The notes below the pieces were generated by a model. It saw only the letters and a list, made by a program, of their open reading frames with translations, was not told the DNA's origin and did not search any database. Position numbers and translations under genes: made by a program. Shown in pieces: positions 16,967 to 24,348 of a stretch of 39,095 nucleotides of DNA. The DNA is from SHYQ01 sp041674525 (GTDB lineage: Bacteria; Chloroflexota; Dehalococcoidia; UBA2979). The number at the start of each line of letters is the position of its first letter. Position 1 is the stretch's first letter. The DNA lies in contig JBAYVN010000016.1 in NCBI GenBank assembly GCA_041674525.1, positions 1 to 39,095 on the forward strand, in the 5' to 3' direction.

Positions 16967-16973
16967 GATTGTA
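16967..16973 (-). promoter_or_regulatory. Candidate -10 box placing a leaderless start
   Basis: On the minus strand CTACAAT lies so that transcription would begin at or next to the ATG at 16960. No good -35 is visible at 17 bp. This is a weak call, offered because the gene lacks a ribosome site. Confidence 0.25.
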
Positions 16974-17007
16974 GGCGTTCGCGATCGGCGTTCGAGGTCG
17001 CCGATCG

Positions 17008-17823
17008 TTACCCCGTGACCACCTCGCGGTCGCGGATGCCGATCCCCAGGCGCATTGCCTCGGCGTGCATCATCATCGTCGCCATCGTCGGGACCGCAGC
17101 GTCCAGCGTGCGCCGCGCGGCGGCGATCGCATCGTCGCCCAGCCCGGCCTCGCGCAGCACCGTGGGGTTGGCGCGCAGCGGCCGGGCGAGGAATCGCGCG
17201 CCCGAGCGAGCGTAGAAGTACAGCGCGCGTCCGCGACGCCGGAAGTCCGGGTACGCGACGAGGTGCTGCAGCTCCTCCCATGCCGCATCGAGGTAGCGCG
17301 GCCACGCAGCGGCGGCGCGGTAGAGGTCGGGCGCCTCCGGGACGCCGAGGGCCGCGGCGATCTCGGGCAGCGGCGGCACCCCCGGTGCGACCAGGCGCAC
17401 CCCCAGTGCCAGGTGCCGTGCTTCGCGCGCCGCGGGCTCGCGCGGATCGGGACGTCCCTGCCCGCCGACGCTGTCCCGCTCCCACGCCTCCGCGAGCGCG
17501 GCGAGCAGCAGCAGGAGCTGCGGCTGCGTGTAGTGGAAGAGGTCGATCACCCCTGTGATCGCCTCGAGGTCCGTGCCGGCGAGACCGCCCTCGCGCAGGG
17601 AGGCTGGCGACAGCACCGGCTCGTACACTGTCTCCACGGCATCCAGCGCCATGTCCGCCATGTAGCGAGCGCTGCCGAGGAAGCCCGCCGTCTCTACCGA
17701 CACCGCCATCTGCGGCCACACGAACGCCAGGTAGCCCTCGGCCTCGGCGAGCCCCGCGAGGGGCTCCGGTGTGAACGGCAGGCGGAGCGCGCTGCGCATC
17801 TCCGCGAGCAGCGCCTCGGTCAT
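17008..17823 (-). CDS. DehI-family (halocarboxylic acid dehalogenase-like) protein
   Basis: 271 residues, almost entirely helical, in two similar halves. LFHYTQPQLLLLLAALAEAW closely resembles the DehI-family segment in the first repeat, and PDLYRAAAAWPRYLDAAWEE with YPDFRRRGRALYFYA matches the second. DehI enzymes hydrolyse D- and L-2-haloacids by direct attack of water, but most family members have not been tested and the active-site residues cannot be assigned by eye. The ATG overlaps the stop of the phosphatase-like gene upstream (ATGA). The call is from memory of the family pattern. Confidence 0.5.
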   Translation of the reverse strand: MTEALLAEMRSALRLPFTPEPLAGLAEAEGYLAFVWPQMAVSVETAGFLGSARYMADMALDAVETVYEPVLSPASLREGGLAGTDLEAITGVIDLFHYTQPQLLLLLAALAEAWERDSVGGQGRPDPREPAAREARHLALGVRLVAPGVPPLPEIAAALGVPEAPDLYRAAAAWPRYLDAAWEELQHLVAYPDFRRRGRALYFYARSGARFLARPLRANPTVLREAGLGDDAIAAARRTLDAAVPTMATMMMHAEAMRLGIGIRDREVVTG

Positions 17824-18773
17824 CGCCGCGTCCCCGCGAGGCGTCCCAGCAGCCGCCGCAGCAGTCCGGGCGCATGTGCGCGATCGCGGATCAGCGTCAC
17901 CGCCTCCGGGGTGCCGATGAGCACGGGCTGCCGCCAGTCGCGCAGGCCGGGTGGGCCCGGAGGGTCCGCGCCGGACGCGTCGCGCGTGCGGTGCTGCGGC
18001 ACGCGGTCTGGCGCGGCGAAGCGCTCGAAGCGCGTCCACTGCCCGCGGGAGCGCACCCACACCTCGCGTCCCGCGGCCTGCACGAGGAGCGTCCCGGCGG
18101 CCACGTCCCAGATGCGTGGCGCCCAGAACGAGGCCGAGGTGAACACGCCTGCCGCCACCAGCGCCGCCTCGATCGCGATCGAGCCGGTCACGCGGTGCTC
18201 CCACTCGCGCGTGCCCCCCGGCGCGCCGCCGGGGGCAGCCGCCAGCGCGCGGCGCACCACGGTCCGCTCGCGCGACACCTCCACACCGTCGAGGTGCAGC
18301 AGGCCCCCTGCGCGCGCGTGGTACACGCCCGGACCGAGCAGGTGCGTGGACGCGCACCAGATCGCGGCGGCCACGGGCACGCCACGGTGCAGCACGCCGA
18401 CGGAGACCGCGAACAGCGGGAAGCCGTTGATGAAGTTCGCCGTGCCGTCGATCGGATCGAGCACCCACACCACGTCCGCGCTCGCCGCCGGTGTGTCGAC
18501 CTCCTCGCCGATGATCCCGTGCTCCGGGAAGCGCTCGGCGAGGCGCCGCCGGACGAGGTCCTCGACGGCGCGATCGACCTCCGAGACGGGGTCGTTCGTG
18601 CTGTCCTTGCCCTTCGCGTCGGGCTTGTACTCCACCGTCACCTGCCGCTGGAGCGCGGCGCGCGCCATCTCCCCGGCCTCCCGCGCGAATTCGACGGCCA
18701 GCGCCTCGATCCCCTCGAGGGTGGCGGCGTCGAGGGCCGGCGCTTCCAGCGGCGCGGCGGCGTCGGAGGTCAT
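17820..18773 (-). CDS. Inositol monophosphatase-family phosphatase
   Basis: 317 residues. Metal-binding motifs of the IMPase/CysQ/FBPase superfamily are present: GIIGEEV (Glu), VWVLDPIDGTANFINGFPLF (D-P-[IL]-D-G-T) and PRIWDVAAGTLLVQAAG (WD). It probably dephosphorylates an inositol phosphate, histidinol phosphate or a nucleotide such as PAP; the sequence alone does not decide. The C-terminal 70 residues after the core are basic and Pro-rich and look like an added tail. The ATG at 18773 overlaps the upstream stop, and its own stop overlaps the next start, so three genes are translationally coupled. Confidence 0.85.
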   Translation of the reverse strand: MTSDAAAPLEAPALDAATLEGIEALAVEFAREAGEMARAALQRQVTVEYKPDAKGKDSTNDPVSEVDRAVEDLVRRRLAERFPEHGIIGEEVDTPAASADVVWVLDPIDGTANFINGFPLFAVSVGVLHRGVPVAAAIWCASTHLLGPGVYHARAGGLLHLDGVEVSRERTVVRRALAAAPGGAPGGTREWEHRVTGSIAIEAALVAAGVFTSASFWAPRIWDVAAGTLLVQAAGREVWVRSRGQWTRFERFAAPDRVPQHRTRDASGADPPGPPGLRDWRQPVLIGTPEAVTLIRDRAHAPGLLRRLLGRLAGTRR

Positions 18774-19504
18774 GCCGGTTGCGCGCCCCAGTCCGTGCCA
18801 ACGACGAGCAGGCGGCCGCGCTGCGACTGCACCAGGTTCGCGCGCGCGTTGTACGCCTCCGCGACCTGTGCCGGGGCGTGAGCGGTGCTCGGCCGCGCGA
18901 AGCGGTACCAGTCCTGGAGCGACTTGAACGCGAACCAGGTGATGACCTCGTTGGAGGAGCCCATGAGGTCCCAGCCGAGACCGATCACGCGGCCGCCCTG
19001 CGACTCCAGCCACGGCCACACGAGCTCAGCCGACAGCCGCCGGAACTCCCCCCGCTTCCCCTCCTTCAGCTCCAGCGTGCGTTCCGAGATCACGGAGCCG
19101 CGCCCGAAGGTCGGGGGCAGGTCCGTGAGCTGCTGGCCGGCGCTGCGCCGGAACGGACACGGCCGCGACACGTCCGGGTCCAGCTCCATGAGCTTCGCGG
19201 CAGAGGAGATGACCAGCGCATCGCGGCCGAGGTACTTCGGCCGGAGCTCCTCCGTCTCCTTGAGCATCGCAGCGTCGGTGTAGCAGGCGCCGGTCTCCGT
19301 GCGCGTCGACGCCCAGTGGTCCAGGTCCACGTACACGGTGTTCGTCACCACCACATCGTCCGGACCGCCGAAGCCCCACGTCCCGTAGGCCACCATCTGC
19401 GCGCCGAAGTGCAGGAACGCCGGCCACTGGCCCTCGCGGCTCTGTGCCTCGAACGCTGCGCGATACTTCGGGTCGACGCGGGACTCTCGCTGCACCATGA
19501 TCAT
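18770..19504 (-). CDS. NIPSNAP-like dimeric alpha/beta-barrel protein
   Basis: 244 residues. The ATG at 19504 is eight bases after GGAGG; a GTG nine bases upstream lies inside that ribosome site and is rejected. Two halves look related, each with an ERTLELKEGKRGEFRRL-like helix followed by a Trp-rich strand (WLESQGGRVIGLGWDL, then ITWFAFKSLQDWYRFAR). This is the make-up of NIPSNAP-type ferredoxin-like barrels, which bind or process small molecules in widely different settings. The function is unknown. It is the first gene of the coupled trio with the phosphatase-like and DehI-like genes. Divergent from the small plus-strand gene at 19640. Confidence 0.45.
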   Translation of the reverse strand: MIMVQRESRVDPKYRAAFEAQSREGQWPAFLHFGAQMVAYGTWGFGGPDDVVVTNTVYVDLDHWASTRTETGACYTDAAMLKETEELRPKYLGRDALVISSAAKLMELDPDVSRPCPFRRSAGQQLTDLPPTFGRGSVISERTLELKEGKRGEFRRLSAELVWPWLESQGGRVIGLGWDLMGSSNEVITWFAFKSLQDWYRFARPSTAHAPAQVAEAYNARANLVQSQRGRLLVVGTDWGAQPA

Positions 19505-19534
19505 GCTCGACACCTCCGGTGGCGTTGTTGTGTC

Positions 19535-19540
19535 AGCATA
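19535..19540 (-). promoter_or_regulatory. Candidate -10 for the NIPSNAP-like operon
   Basis: TATGCT on the minus strand lies about 30 bases before the ATG at 19504, leaving room for the GGAGG site in the leader. No recognisable -35 is seen. Confidence 0.25.
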
Positions 19541-19639
19541 TCGCCGCGTCTCGTGAGCCGCGCTAGGCTGGAGGTGTCCCCCCGCATGGGCTCGCGCGCC
19601 AATGGAATGTAGCGACGGGGATGCTGCGATGGAGATGCG

Positions 19640-19852
19640 ATGAGCCGGCTCCCGGGCCCCGATCCCGGCTGGTCCGAGTCGACCGAGGGCGACCTCGATC
19701 CGGATCTCGCCGAGGAAGCGGGGTCGAGCCTGGATGACTGGGACGAGCCGGCGCCGCCATTCCTGTCCACGGGCGCGGGGCGGGCGGTGACGATCGTGCT
19801 GCTGCTGATGATCCTCGGCGCGGCGACGGCGGGCGTGTGGCTCGCTCGCTAG
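19640..19852 (+). CDS. Small tail-anchored membrane protein
   Basis: 70 residues, no recognised family. The first 45 residues are acidic and Pro/Gly-rich (DPGWSESTEGDLDPDLAEEA). A single C-terminal membrane helix follows (AVTIVLLLMILGAATAGVWL) and ends in Ala-Arg. GGAG five bases before the ATG supports translation. The layout (acidic cytoplasmic head, C-terminal anchor) suggests a membrane-tethered adaptor, but nothing indicates a partner. The gene ends seven bases from the convergent Cys-rich gene. Confidence 0.5.
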   Translation: MSRLPGPDPGWSESTEGDLDPDLAEEAGSSLDDWDEPAPPFLSTGAGRAVTIVLLLMILGAATAGVWLAR

Positions 19853-19859
19853 CGGCCCG

Positions 19860-20042
19860 CTAGAGGCCGGGCACGGGTGCGAGGCAGGTCTTGTGCCCGC
19901 AGCGGCAGGCCGTCGATCCCATCGAGCAATCGCACCCGGTGCTGCACTCGCCGCTGCCCAGCAGCCCCAGGCGCCTGAGCACGCCCAGCACCGCGCCCAG
20001 CGCGACCGCGACCACCGCCAGCCGACGAAGCGCCTTGCCCAC
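19860..20042 (-). CDS. Six-cysteine miniprotein with N-terminal hydrophobic helix
   Basis: 60 residues from a GTG that has GAGGGGGG upstream. A basic start (MGKALRRL) and a hydrophobic stretch (AVVAVALGAVLGVL) precede six cysteines at 33, 37, 39, 46, 48 and 53, with spacing C-x3-C-x-C-x6-C-x-C-x4-C (ECSTGCDCSMGSTACRCGHK). This could be a small metal-binding or disulfide-linked domain held at the membrane. I do not recognise a family. It lies downstream of the ABC exporter on the same strand, with a 75-base gap, so the two may be co-transcribed. Confidence 0.5.
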   Translation of the reverse strand: MGKALRRLAVVAVALGAVLGVLRRLGLLGSGECSTGCDCSMGSTACRCGHKTCLAPVPGL

Positions 20043-20117
20043 GATGTCCCCCCTCGAGTGCCGCCGGCCCCGCCACGTCCTGCGGCTCGCCGCTGGCGTC
20101 GCGCCCCGCCGATTGTG

Positions 20118-21944
20118 TCAGCGAATGGCAGCGCCTGTCATCCCGCTCATCCCGCGCGCCTCGTCGCTGAACTGCTCGCGGTAGAGCGAGGCGTACAGGC
20201 CGCCCAGCGCGAGGAGCTCGGCGTGCCTGCCGCGCTCCACGATCCGCCCGTGATCGAACACGAGGATCTGGTCTGCCGCCATCACCGTCGAGAGTCGGTG
20301 CGCGATGACGATCGTGGTGCGCCCGCGCGCGAGGACCGCCGTCGCCTCGCGGATCTCGCGCTCCAGACGCGAGTCCAGCGACGACGTCGCCTCGTCGAGG
20401 ATCAGCACCGGCGGGTCCTTCAGGATCGCGCGCGCGATCGCCACGCGCTGCTTCTCGCCCCCGGAGAGCCGGTACCCCCGCTCGCCGACCGTGGTCTCAA
20501 GCCTCTCCGGTAGGCGCTCCACGAGGCTGTCCAGTCCCGCCGCGCTGGCGGCGGCGCGCACCTCCTCGTCGGTGCCGTCCAGCCGGCCGTACCGGATGTT
20601 GTCGGCGAGCGACGTGTGGAAGAGGTGCGTCTCCTGCATCACCGTCCCGATGGACGCGCTGATGGAGTCCAGCGTCAGGTCGCGCAGGTCGTGGCCGTCC
20701 AGCCGCACGACCCCGCTCTGCGGGTCGTAGTAGCGCTGCATGAGGTACGTGACCGTGGTCTTGCCGGCGCCGGACGGCCCGACGAGGGCGACCATCTCAC
20801 CCGCCGCGATCGTGAACGAGACATCGTCCAGCGCGGCCGTCGGGCGCAACGCATGCGACTGGTACGAGAACCGCACGTGGTCGAATTCCAGCGCGCCGTG
20901 CGGCTGCGCCAGGCGGATCGCGCCCGGACGCTCCTCCACCTCCACGGGCATGTCGAGGTACTCGAAGAGCCGCTCGAACAGCGCGAGCGAGGAGAGCAGC
21001 GTGGTGTTGATGCGCGCGATCCCCGCGAACGGACCGAACACGCGCTGCGCCAGCATCGCGAAGGCCACCACGGTGCCCACGCTCTGGTCGCCGCCCAGCA
21101 CGGCGCGCCCGCCGAACCAGTAGATCAGCCCGGGGAGCACCGCGCCGAAGAGCTGCGTGCCCATGTTGAACCAGCGCCCCGCCATCTGGCGGCGGATCGA
21201 CAGCGATCGCAGCGCGTCGTTCGAGGCGGCGAAGCGCCCCGCCTCGTGCTCCTGGCGCCCGAAGGTCTTCACGAGCATCGACCCCGAGACCGAGAGCGTC
21301 TCCTCCAGGTGGGAGGACATGCGGCCGGACTCCACGTGCCACTCGCGCATCAGCTCGCGCATCAGCGCGCCCACGCGCATCGTCGGGTAGACCCACAGCG
21401 GCAGCACGACCAGCGTCGCGAGGGCGAGCCGCCACTCGAGCGTGAACATCAGCACGAAGGCGACGATCAGCGTGAGCGCATTCGACAGGAAGTCCGTGAA
21501 CGTGCCCGTGAGCGCGCTCTGCACGCCGTTCACGTCCGTGGAGATGCGCGACAGGATCTCGCCCGTGCGCGTGGTGGTGTAGAAGCGGAGCGACAGCCGT
21601 TGCAGGTGGTCGTGCAGGTCGGCGCGCAGGCGGTGCATCAGCCCCTGGGCGATCAGCTGGTTCACCCACGACTCGGCGACCCCCAGCAGCGACGATCCCA
21701 GCACCATCGCGATGTACAGGAGGATCAGCCGGTTCAGCGCCTCCAGCGTCGAGCGCGAGGACATGCGGTCGACCATCGCCCCGAGCACGCGGACGCTCGC
21801 GAGGTCCAGCGCGACGCTCACCACCAGCAGCAGGACGAGCAGCGCGAGCCAGCGGGCGTACGGCCGGAACATCCCGGCGACGCGACGTGCGAGGGCACGC
21901 GAGCCCCCGCTCGGCTTCGTCTGCTCCAGTCGACGCCACATCAT
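20118..21944 (-). CDS. ABC exporter, fused permease and ATPase
   Basis: 608 residues, a half-transporter that would act as a dimer in the cytoplasmic membrane. Six membrane helices occupy about 30-330 (first WLALLVLLLVVSVALDLASV). The nucleotide-binding domain has Walker A GPSGAGKTT, Q-loop VMQETHLFHTSLADNIRYG, signature LSGGEKQRVAIARAI, Walker B VLILDEATSSLD and the switch IAHRLST. This is the MsbA/lipid-and-drug exporter type, but the cargo cannot be deduced. Start at 21944, where AGGAGG lies eight bases upstream of two adjacent ATGs. It is a single transcription unit, divergent from the dehydrogenase at 22065. Confidence 0.93.
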   Translation of the reverse strand: MMWRRLEQTKPSGGSRALARRVAGMFRPYARWLALLVLLLVVSVALDLASVRVLGAMVDRMSSRSTLEALNRLILLYIAMVLGSSLLGVAESWVNQLIAQGLMHRLRADLHDHLQRLSLRFYTTTRTGEILSRISTDVNGVQSALTGTFTDFLSNALTLIVAFVLMFTLEWRLALATLVVLPLWVYPTMRVGALMRELMREWHVESGRMSSHLEETLSVSGSMLVKTFGRQEHEAGRFAASNDALRSLSIRRQMAGRWFNMGTQLFGAVLPGLIYWFGGRAVLGGDQSVGTVVAFAMLAQRVFGPFAGIARINTTLLSSLALFERLFEYLDMPVEVEERPGAIRLAQPHGALEFDHVRFSYQSHALRPTAALDDVSFTIAAGEMVALVGPSGAGKTTVTYLMQRYYDPQSGVVRLDGHDLRDLTLDSISASIGTVMQETHLFHTSLADNIRYGRLDGTDEEVRAAASAAGLDSLVERLPERLETTVGERGYRLSGGEKQRVAIARAILKDPPVLILDEATSSLDSRLEREIREATAVLARGRTTIVIAHRLSTVMAADQILVFDHGRIVERGRHAELLALGGLYASLYREQFSDEARGMSGMTGAAIR

Positions 21945-22064
21945 TCCGCCGGCCTCCTGCCCGCACCACGATCATAGGCTCACCAGCCACCGCACGGCCG
22001 GTAGGCGGGACGCGGGCGATCGGGGATGATGAGCCGGGACCGGGCGCGCGAGGGAGGACGAACG

Positions 22065-23018
22065 ATGACCCAGCAGGCTCAGCACGCTCAGGACGGGGAC
22101 AGGGCCGGGCGGCCGGTCGTCGGCTTCATCGGCCTCGGCATCATGGGGCTGCCGATGACGGCGAACCTGCTGAAGGCGGGGTATCGCGTGATCGGGTGGA
22201 ACCGGTCACCGGCGCGCCTCGACGAGGCGGTGCAGGGCGGCGCGGAGCGCGGAGCGTCGCCGGCGGACGTCGCGGCACGCTCGGACGTCACCATCGTCTG
22301 CGTCACGGCCACGGTCGACGTGGAGGCCGTGGTGCTCGGGGTGCCCGGCACCCCTGGTGCGATCGAGGGTGCGCGCCCGGGGACGGTGCTCGTCGACATG
22401 TCCTCGATCTCCCCGCAGGTCACGCGCGAGATCGCGGCGCGGCTGCGCGCGCGGGGGGTGGAGATGCTGGACGCGCCGGTCTCCGGGGGCCAGGTGGGCG
22501 CGGTGAACGGCACGCTCTCGATCATGGTGGGAGGGGACGCGGCGGCCCTGGAGCGCGTGCGCCCCGTGCTGGAGGCGATGGGACAGCGCATCACGCACTG
22601 CGGCCCCTCCGGTGCGGGGCAGACCGTGAAGGTCTGCAACCAGATCGTCGTCTCCGTGAACGCGCTCGCCATGTCCGAGGGCCTGCTCTTCTGCCAGCAG
22701 AGTGGCGTCGATCCCCGCACGATGATCGAGGCGATCTCCGGGGGCGCCGCCGGATCGTGGCAGCTCAGCAACCTCGGGCCGCGCATCGTGTCGCGTGACT
22801 TCGCACCGGGGTTCAAGGTCTCGCTCCAGCAGAAGGACCTGCGCATCGCGCTGGAGTCGGCGGAGGCGCTCGGCGTGCCGCTGGCGGGCGTGTCGCTCGT
22901 GCACCAGCTGTACTCGGTGGTGGAGCAGCGCGAGGGCGGCGACCTGGGCACCCAGGCCCTCGTGCGCGCCCTGGAGCTGCTGGCGGGGGTCGAGGTGGGA
23001 GTGCCGCCGGCAGGCTAG
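22065..23018 (+). CDS. Beta-hydroxyacid dehydrogenase (tartronate semialdehyde reductase-like)
   Basis: 317 residues. The start at 22065 follows GGGAGGACG; a longer frame from 22026 is rejected because its ATG lacks a ribosome site. The N-terminal Rossmann fold is GFIGLGIMGLPMTANLLKAG, the substrate motif DAPVSGGQVGAVNGTLSIMV, and the catalytic lysine lies in GAGQTVKVCNQIVV. The family covers 3-hydroxyisobutyrate dehydrogenase, tartronate semialdehyde reductase (GlxR) and 6-phosphogluconate-like enzymes. The NTLSIM/GAGQTVK style is closest to GlxR. An HpcH/HpaI aldolase elsewhere in the window can supply tartronate semialdehyde in other bacteria, which would fit but is not proof. Confidence 0.85.
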   Translation: MTQQAQHAQDGDRAGRPVVGFIGLGIMGLPMTANLLKAGYRVIGWNRSPARLDEAVQGGAERGASPADVAARSDVTIVCVTATVDVEAVVLGVPGTPGAIEGARPGTVLVDMSSISPQVTREIAARLRARGVEMLDAPVSGGQVGAVNGTLSIMVGGDAAALERVRPVLEAMGQRITHCGPSGAGQTVKVCNQIVVSVNALAMSEGLLFCQQSGVDPRTMIEAISGGAAGSWQLSNLGPRIVSRDFAPGFKVSLQQKDLRIALESAEALGVPLAGVSLVHQLYSVVEQREGGDLGTQALVRALELLAGVEVGVPPAG

Positions 23019-24034
23019 GCGGCGGCGCCCCGGCCCGTGTCGCCCGGCGGCAGCCCCGCCATGCCGTTTCCCAGCAAGCACACCAGGATGCGGAGCAGCC
23101 CCGGATCGAACTGCCCCGTTGAGCTCGCCATCTCGCGGAGCGCGTCGCGGCGGTCGAGGCGCGGCATCCCGCGCCTCGACACGGTGAGCGCGGAGTACGT
23201 GTCGGCGATCGCGATGTAGCGCGCCTCGAGGGGGATCGTGCCCCCGGTGAGCCGCGCCGGGTAGCCCCGGCCGTCCCACCGCTCGTGGTGGTAGAGCACG
23301 GCGCGCTGCGCCTCGGGAGACACGACCCCGGCGGCCTGCATCCGTCGCAGCGAACGTTCGGGATGGTGCTCGATCGCCGCGCGCTCCACCGGCGTCAGCG
23401 GCCCGTGCCGCATCCGCAGGGCGCGCGGGAGCTCCAGCAGCCCGGCGTCGGCGAAGGCCGCCGCGGTCCCCAGCAGCGCGAGGGCGTCCACCGCCCGCTG
23501 TCCGTGCGCCAGGGCGACGGCCACCGTCCCGATCGCGGTCTCCACGGCGTGCACGACGGGCGTGTGCGGGGCATCCATGCGCAGCGAGCGTAAGAGTGCG
23601 TCCGGCTCGAAGTGCGCCCGCAGGAAGCCTGCCAGTGCGCGACACGCGGGGACCAGGTGGTCCGCGCGCCCGCGGTTGCCCTGCGCGAGCATGCTCGCCA
23701 CCTCCAGCAGCAGGGCGCGGTGCACGGCCCAGGCGCGGTCGGCGAGGGGAACGGCCTCCGTCGCCAGGATGTCCGGCAGGTGCAGCCGGAGATACGCGTG
23801 GAACGCGGGAGCGTCGCGCGGGGCGATGGTGACCGCCTCGCCCTCGCAGTCCTCCAGCCAGGCGCGATCGATGGCGGTGGGGTCGCCGATCGCGTCGTAC
23901 AGGACGAACGGCGGGCGGCGGTGCGGTGCGAAGACGCCTGCCGGGACGCCGGTGCAGCGTGGGGCCGCCGGGAGCCCCGCGGGGACCCCAAGGGGCGAAC
24001 GGGGAGAGCGGGCCGGCCAGTTCGCGCCATCCAT
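23015..24034 (-). CDS. HD-GYP-type domain protein with incomplete HD site
   Basis: 339 residues from the ATG at 24034 (GAGG eight bases upstream). An N-terminal region at about 40-115 (FVLYDAIG, FHAYLRLHLPDILATEAVPL) resembles the domain that often precedes HD-GYP. The C-terminal domain keeps HHERWDGRGYP at 249-259 and ARYIAIADTYSALT at 271-284, the hallmarks of c-di-GMP phosphodiesterases. The HD element that should read LHDIGK is FADAGL at 194-199, so the metal-binding His is Ala195 and the Lys is Leu199. Catalysis is therefore doubtful; it may bind c-di-GMP or a partner. Its stop shares CTAG with the convergent dehydrogenase stop. Confidence 0.75.
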   Translation of the reverse strand: MDGANWPARSPRSPLGVPAGLPAAPRCTGVPAGVFAPHRRPPFVLYDAIGDPTAIDRAWLEDCEGEAVTIAPRDAPAFHAYLRLHLPDILATEAVPLADRAWAVHRALLLEVASMLAQGNRGRADHLVPACRALAGFLRAHFEPDALLRSLRMDAPHTPVVHAVETAIGTVAVALAHGQRAVDALALLGTAAAFADAGLLELPRALRMRHGPLTPVERAAIEHHPERSLRRMQAAGVVSPEAQRAVLYHHERWDGRGYPARLTGGTIPLEARYIAIADTYSALTVSRRGMPRLDRRDALREMASSTGQFDPGLLRILVCLLGNGMAGLPPGDTGRGAAA

Positions 24035-24159
24035 GCGTAGATCCTCGACGGGACCGTCGAGTGCCCGCCGCCCGGGCCTGACGGCGGGCTGCGGTTCTGC
24101 TGCGCCCCGGCGCACGGTTGGCTGACGTGCTGCGGGTTTGCGGGGCAGGGTGCTCAGAC

Positions 24160-24168
24160 TGTGGATAA
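24160..24168 (-). promoter_or_regulatory. Perfect DnaA-box 9-mer
   Basis: TGTGGATAA on the plus strand is TTATCCACA on the minus strand. It lies in the non-coding stretch upstream of the HD-GYP gene (126 bases before its start), next to a locally AT-rich patch. Function is inference. Confidence 0.4.
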
Positions 24169-24221
24169 AGAAATGCTTAGGGGTTTACTCACGTGCATCT
24201 TTCCCGTAGGCTTCTGCGTGC

Positions 24222-24301
24222 GGGGCCGGTGCGTGGTGGGCGGTAACGCTCGTCGTGAAGACTCTCCCCGGAACGACGAACGTGCGTCCCGCACCGGCCC
24301 C
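24222..24301. other. Nested inverted repeats, possible structured RNA or terminator
   Basis: Outer arms GGGGCCGGTGCG (24222-24233) and CGCACCGGCCCC (24290-24301) pair perfectly over 12 bp. Inside, CGCTCGTCGT (24247-24256) pairs with ACGACGAACG (24273-24282) over 10 bp with one G-T, enclosing a 16-base loop. The element lies in the 314-bp gap between the ccr stop (24349) and the HD-GYP start (24034), both minus strand. I do not recognise a known riboswitch. It could be a ccr 3' structure, an HD-GYP leader structure or a separate RNA. The remainder of the gap shows no gene. Confidence 0.45.
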
Positions 24302-24348
24302 CTCCCTGCTCCTCTGATCGGTCTGCTCGGTCGAGACCCGCGCTCCGT

